Assembly: GCA_020056895.1 (NCBI GenBank)
Contig: JAGVGV010000161.1
Span: forward strand, 1-8,933
Direction of reading: 5' to 3'
Length of the DNA stretch: 8,933 bases
Source: Deltaproteobacteria bacterium
GTDB taxonomy: Bacteria; Desulfobacterota; Desulfarculia; Adiutricales; JAGVGV01
In this document: one piece after another, positions 6,174 to 8,933 of the stretch
How the letters are laid out: each line of letters starts with the position of its first letter
Position numbering within the stretch: the first letter of the stretch is position 1
Program-made: the position numbers and the translations under genes
Notes under the pieces: generated by a model
What the model saw: the letters and a program-made list of their open reading frames with translations, nothing else
What the model was told of the DNA's origin: nothing
Databases searched by the model: none

Positions 6174-6941
6174 TCAGGCGGGAACGAAACGCTTCTGGCT
6201 TTCATCGAACCGGATGAACCCCCGGCTGGATGAATTCCCCAGATATTTCGAAGCCTGGGACGGATTCAGGCCCAAAGCCTCGGCGATTTCTACGGTGGAA
6301 CGCGGCTTTTCCCGAAGAAGCAGCATGATCTGGCTAAGGACCAGTTTGTCGGCGATCATTTCATCGAACAACCGGTCCAGCCAGCCGCTGGCGAGAAATT
6401 TGTCGTAGGACGCTTCCGAACGTACGGGAACACGCAGTTTTTCCCGTTCCACCAGCTTGATGTACGGCACCAACTGGGTCACGGCTTCAAGCTTGAACCG
6501 AAGCTCTTTTTTATCCAGCCCCTCGCTCGAACCAAGGGGACCCAATTTCTTGATTTTTTTGCTGAAATCGTTCATGATCTCGGCGAACCGGATGCCTTCG
6601 CCGGCGGACACCCATTCCAGCCGAAGCCGTTCCGGATTCACTCCGATCCGCTCCAAAAGCTTCTTGTTGATCTTGGACATGACGAGCGCGTCGTAATTGC
6701 CTTCGGGGTTGTAGTGGCAGTCGTTCAAGTGACAGCCGCCCACGAATACCGCGTCCGCGCCCTTCAAAAAGGACCGGAAGATGAAGGCCGGGTCCACGCG
6801 GCCCGAACACATCACGCGGATCACCCTTAAATAGGGCGGGTATTGAAAACGGGATACGCCGCAAAGATCGGCGCCGCCGTAGCAACACCAGTTGCACAGA
6901 AAGCCTAGGATCGTGGGTTTAAAAACGGTTCCTGTTTCCAT
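6174..6941 (-). CDS. bamF: BamF-like MvhD subunit with C-terminal winged-helix-like domain
   Basis: 255 aa. Residues 9-140 are an MvhD/FlpD domain: LGFLCNWCCYGGADL (12-26) with C16, C19 and C20, then C27, VMCSGRVDP (43-51, C45) and GGCHLNDCHY (68-77, C70 and C75). MvhD carries a [2Fe-2S] cluster and links HdrA to its electron donor. The residue after CNWC, Sec in some relatives, is Cys20 here. After a basic linker and a helical stretch, residues 198-255 look like a winged helix (SQIMLLLREKPRSTVEIAEA, then GLNPSQASKYL, then a FIRFDESQKRF hairpin), which plain MvhD of about 140 aa lacks. Two close ATGs exist: 6947 (GGAGG only 3 nt away) and 6941 (9 nt away); the second is preferred, without certainty. 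It lies 29 nt after the HdrA-like stop. Confidence 0.74.
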   Translation of the reverse strand: METGTVFKPTILGFLCNWCCYGGADLCGVSRFQYPPYLRVIRVMCSGRVDPAFIFRSFLKGADAVFVGGCHLNDCHYNPEGNYDALVMSKINKKLLERIGVNPERLRLEWVSAGEGIRFAEIMNDFSKKIKKLGPLGSSEGLDKKELRFKLEAVTQLVPYIKLVEREKLRVPVRSEASYDKFLASGWLDRLFDEMIADKLVLSQIMLLLREKPRSTVEIAEALGLNPSQASKYLGNSSSRGFIRFDESQKRFVPA

Positions 6942-6970
6942 GTCCATCGTCCTCCCGGCCGGCGATCCGG

Positions 6971-8933
6971 CTAGGCGCCCTGTTCGATCGTCGAAGAGCC
7001 CGAAAGCGCCGCGTCGATTTGGTGGCACACTTCTTCATCGGTAAAATGCTTCAGATAGATGGCGTTGGTCGGACACTTCGCGTTGCAAAGGCCGTCTCCC
7101 TTGCAAAGGAAGGGGTTTACCCAGGCCTTCAGCCCTTTTGGCGTATCCCGGAACTCGATGGCTCCGTAGGTGCAGGCGGTAATGCAGGCCCCGCACGAAA
7201 CGCACCGGTTTATGTCCACGTCGCACACGGACCCGGAAGCGGTGACCGTATCCTGGGAGAGCAACACCGCGGCCCGGCCGGCGGCGCCATACGCCTGGCT
7301 GATGGTTTCCGAAATGTGCTTGGGATAGTGGGCCGTGCCGCACAGGTACACCCCTTCGGCGGCGAAATCCACGGGCCTGAGCTTTACGTGCGCTTCCTGG
7401 AAAAAGCCTTCCGGGCTCAGGGCCAGCTTGAACTTTTTGGACAGTTCGGACGTTTGGGGGGAAGGAATGATGGCGGCCGACAAGGCGAGGATGTCCGCGT
7501 CGATGGCCAGGGTTTCCCCCAGGATGGGGTCCGGGGCCGCCACGCGCACAACGGAACGGCCGTCCACCTGAGCCGCTTCCACCTGGGGGGCGTCCTCGGG
7601 TTCGTACCGGATGAACTTTACGTCCTTTTCCGATGCTTCCCGGTAAAAATCCTCGTTGAACCCATAGGTCCGCATGTCCCGGAAAAGGATATAGATATCC
7701 AGACCGGGGTTGATCTTCTTCAGACTCAGGGCGTTTTTGATGGCGTGGGTACAACAGATCCGGGCGCAGTAGTTCCGTTCCTCGTTCCGGCAGCCCACGC
7801 ATTGGATCATCACCAGGGTCTGGGCGTCCAGCAGGCGCGGGTTCTTTTGGACGATCTGGTTTTCCAACTCGAGCTGGGTCACCACCCGGTCGTTTTGCCC
7901 GTATAGATATTCGGCCGGTTTGTATTCGGCCGCGCCCGTGGCCAGGATGGCCACGCCGTGGTCGATCCGGCTGAGGCCCTTTTCCGATTGGACCGTGGTG
8001 GTGAAATTCCCCACGTACCCCGAAACGTCCAAAAGCGTGGCCTGGTGGTACACGCGCACCCCGGGGTGCTTGTACACCTTTCGGATCAGATCGCGGACAA
8101 AGGCCTGAACATCGAGCCCGTCCAGAGTGGAGTGAAGGTTGCGGGCCATGCCGCCGAGATCGCGGTCCTTTTCAACCAAGTGAACCTCGAACCCCTGATC
8201 GGCCAGGCTGAGGGAACTCACCATGCCCGCGATCCCCCCGCCGACGACCATGGCCGCCTTGTTCATGGGCAGGTCGATCTCCTGAAGCGGTTCCAGACAG
8301 CAGGCCCGGGCCACCGACATCCGGATCAAATCCTTGGCCTTGCGGGTGGCGTCTTCCTTTTCCTTGGAATGAACCCAGGAGCAATGTTCCCGGATGTTGG
8401 CCATTTCATAGAAGTATTGGTTGATCCCGCCTTCGCGGAGGGTATCGCGGAAAACCGGTTCATGGGTCCTGGGGGTGCAGGCGGCCACGACCACCCGGTT
8501 GAGCCCCTTTTCCCGAATCATATCCGTGATTTCCTTGGCCGAATTCGTGGCGCAGGAAAATAGCTGCTCCTGGGCGTAGACCACGTTGGGCAGGGTCAGG
8601 GCATAATCGACCGTGGAGGGGACATTGACGATCCGGCCGATGTTGGCGCCGCAGTGGCACACGAACACCCCGACTCGGGGCTCTTCCCCGGAAACGTCCC
8701 GTTCCGGGGGATACACCCGCTCCCGGGAGAGCTTGCCCCGCCGGTTGGCCAGGAGCTCACCGCATTGGGACCCCGCGCCGCTGGCGGTGAACACGGATTC
8801 GGGAATATCCATGGGGCCCTGGAAGGCGCCGCTGACGAAAACACCGGGACGGGTGGTTTCATTGGGGTTGACGGGATTGGTTTTGCAAAAGCCCCGGGCG
8901 TCGAGCTCGATGCCGAATTTGGCCGCCAGCCCC
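6971..8933 (-). CDS. bamE: BamE-like tandem HdrA flavoprotein (5' end missing)
   Basis: 653 C-terminal residues are visible; the frame is open at the right edge, so the Met at 8812 is internal. Residues 1-68 are the tail of a first HdrA module (GVFVSGAFQGPMDIPES). From about residue 85 a second, complete module follows: CHCGANIG (C92, C94), C127, C152 and C184 as N-terminal cluster candidates, an FAD site VVGGGIAGM (229-237) with EKDRDLGGMARN (254-265), QCVGCR (377-382), YCARICC (388-394), and a repeat of the module tail (GVYLCGTAHYPKHISETI). The C-terminal ferredoxin domain has a normal motif (C577/580/583/587) and a second one, C610-x2-D613-x2-C616-x3-C620-P, with Asp for Cys. HdrA proteins are the bifurcating FAD subunits of heterodisulfide-reductase-type complexes. 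A double HdrA is what BamE should look like, but single-copy HdrA-like relatives from other complexes cannot be excluded without the missing N-terminus. Confidence 0.8.
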   Translation of the reverse strand, partial: GLAAKFGIELDARGFCKTNPVNPNETTRPGVFVSGAFQGPMDIPESVFTASGAGSQCGELLANRRGKLSRERVYPPERDVSGEEPRVGVFVCHCGANIGRIVNVPSTVDYALTLPNVVYAQEQLFSCATNSAKEITDMIREKGLNRVVVAACTPRTHEPVFRDTLREGGINQYFYEMANIREHCSWVHSKEKEDATRKAKDLIRMSVARACCLEPLQEIDLPMNKAAMVVGGGIAGMVSSLSLADQGFEVHLVEKDRDLGGMARNLHSTLDGLDVQAFVRDLIRKVYKHPGVRVYHQATLLDVSGYVGNFTTTVQSEKGLSRIDHGVAILATGAAEYKPAEYLYGQNDRVVTQLELENQIVQKNPRLLDAQTLVMIQCVGCRNEERNYCARICCTHAIKNALSLKKINPGLDIYILFRDMRTYGFNEDFYREASEKDVKFIRYEPEDAPQVEAAQVDGRSVVRVAAPDPILGETLAIDADILALSAAIIPSPQTSELSKKFKLALSPEGFFQEAHVKLRPVDFAAEGVYLCGTAHYPKHISETISQAYGAAGRAAVLLSQDTVTASGSVCDVDINRCVSCGACITACTYGAIEFRDTPKGLKAWVNPFLCKGDGLCNAKCPTNAIYLKHFTDEEVCHQIDAALSGSSTIEQGA

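Noticed and set aside
4191..6233. Long plus-strand open frame opposite the NuoF- and NuoE-like genes
   Set aside because: It is an antisense by-product of high-GC codon use. Its translation shows no domain, whereas the minus strand encodes complete proteins with all cluster motifs.
8810..8812. ATG as the start of the HdrA-like gene
   Set aside because: The frame continues without a stop to the window edge and encodes the conserved tail of a first HdrA module, so this Met is internal.

Overview
The window reads as a high-GC genome of a strict anaerobe. The likeliest source is a Desulfobacterota-type sulfate reducer or syntroph (inference from gene content, no marker gene present). Every credible gene is on the minus strand, so transcription runs from high to low coordinates. 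No tRNA, rRNA, CRISPR array, insertion sequence or other mobile element was seen.

Right half (8933 down to 3130): a compact operon of flavin- and iron-sulfur electron-transfer subunits. In transcription order these are a long HdrA-like flavoprotein (cut by the window edge), an MvhD-like [2Fe-2S] subunit with an extra C-terminal winged-helix-like domain, a NuoE-like subunit, a NuoF-like FMN subunit with a C-terminal ferredoxin domain, and a short NuoG-N-terminus-like subunit. This content and order match bamE-F-G-H-I, the electron-input half of the class II (ATP-independent) benzoyl-CoA reductase. In Geobacter metallireducens this forms a very large complex thought to use flavin-based electron bifurcation to drive ring reduction. 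The catalytic and linking genes (bamB, bamC, bamD) would lie beyond position 8933, so the aromatic substrate is inferred. A related HdrA-MvhD-NuoEF complex with another catalytic partner remains possible.

Left half (3129 down to 1): separate housekeeping or accessory genes: surE (nucleotide phosphatase), a small FmdB-type zinc ribbon, a dodecin, and a DUF362 protein with the start of an iron-sulfur motif, cut by the left edge. They are spaced by 147-421 bp of noncoding DNA rich in hairpins and possible regulatory sites. These include a close match to a sigma-54 promoter before the zinc-ribbon gene, a perfect 8-bp inverted repeat and a T9 run before the dodecin gene, a good intrinsic terminator after the dodecin gene that overlaps a competing hairpin, and a GC-rich hairpin after each of four genes.

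How the parts fit: in the bam model, BamG/H exchange electrons with NAD(H) or a similar carrier through FMN. BamI and BamF relay them over iron-sulfur clusters, and the doubled HdrA module (BamE) bifurcates them to very low potential for the tungsten subunit BamB. The dodecin could buffer flavin in a flavin-rich cell, but that link rests on proximity only.
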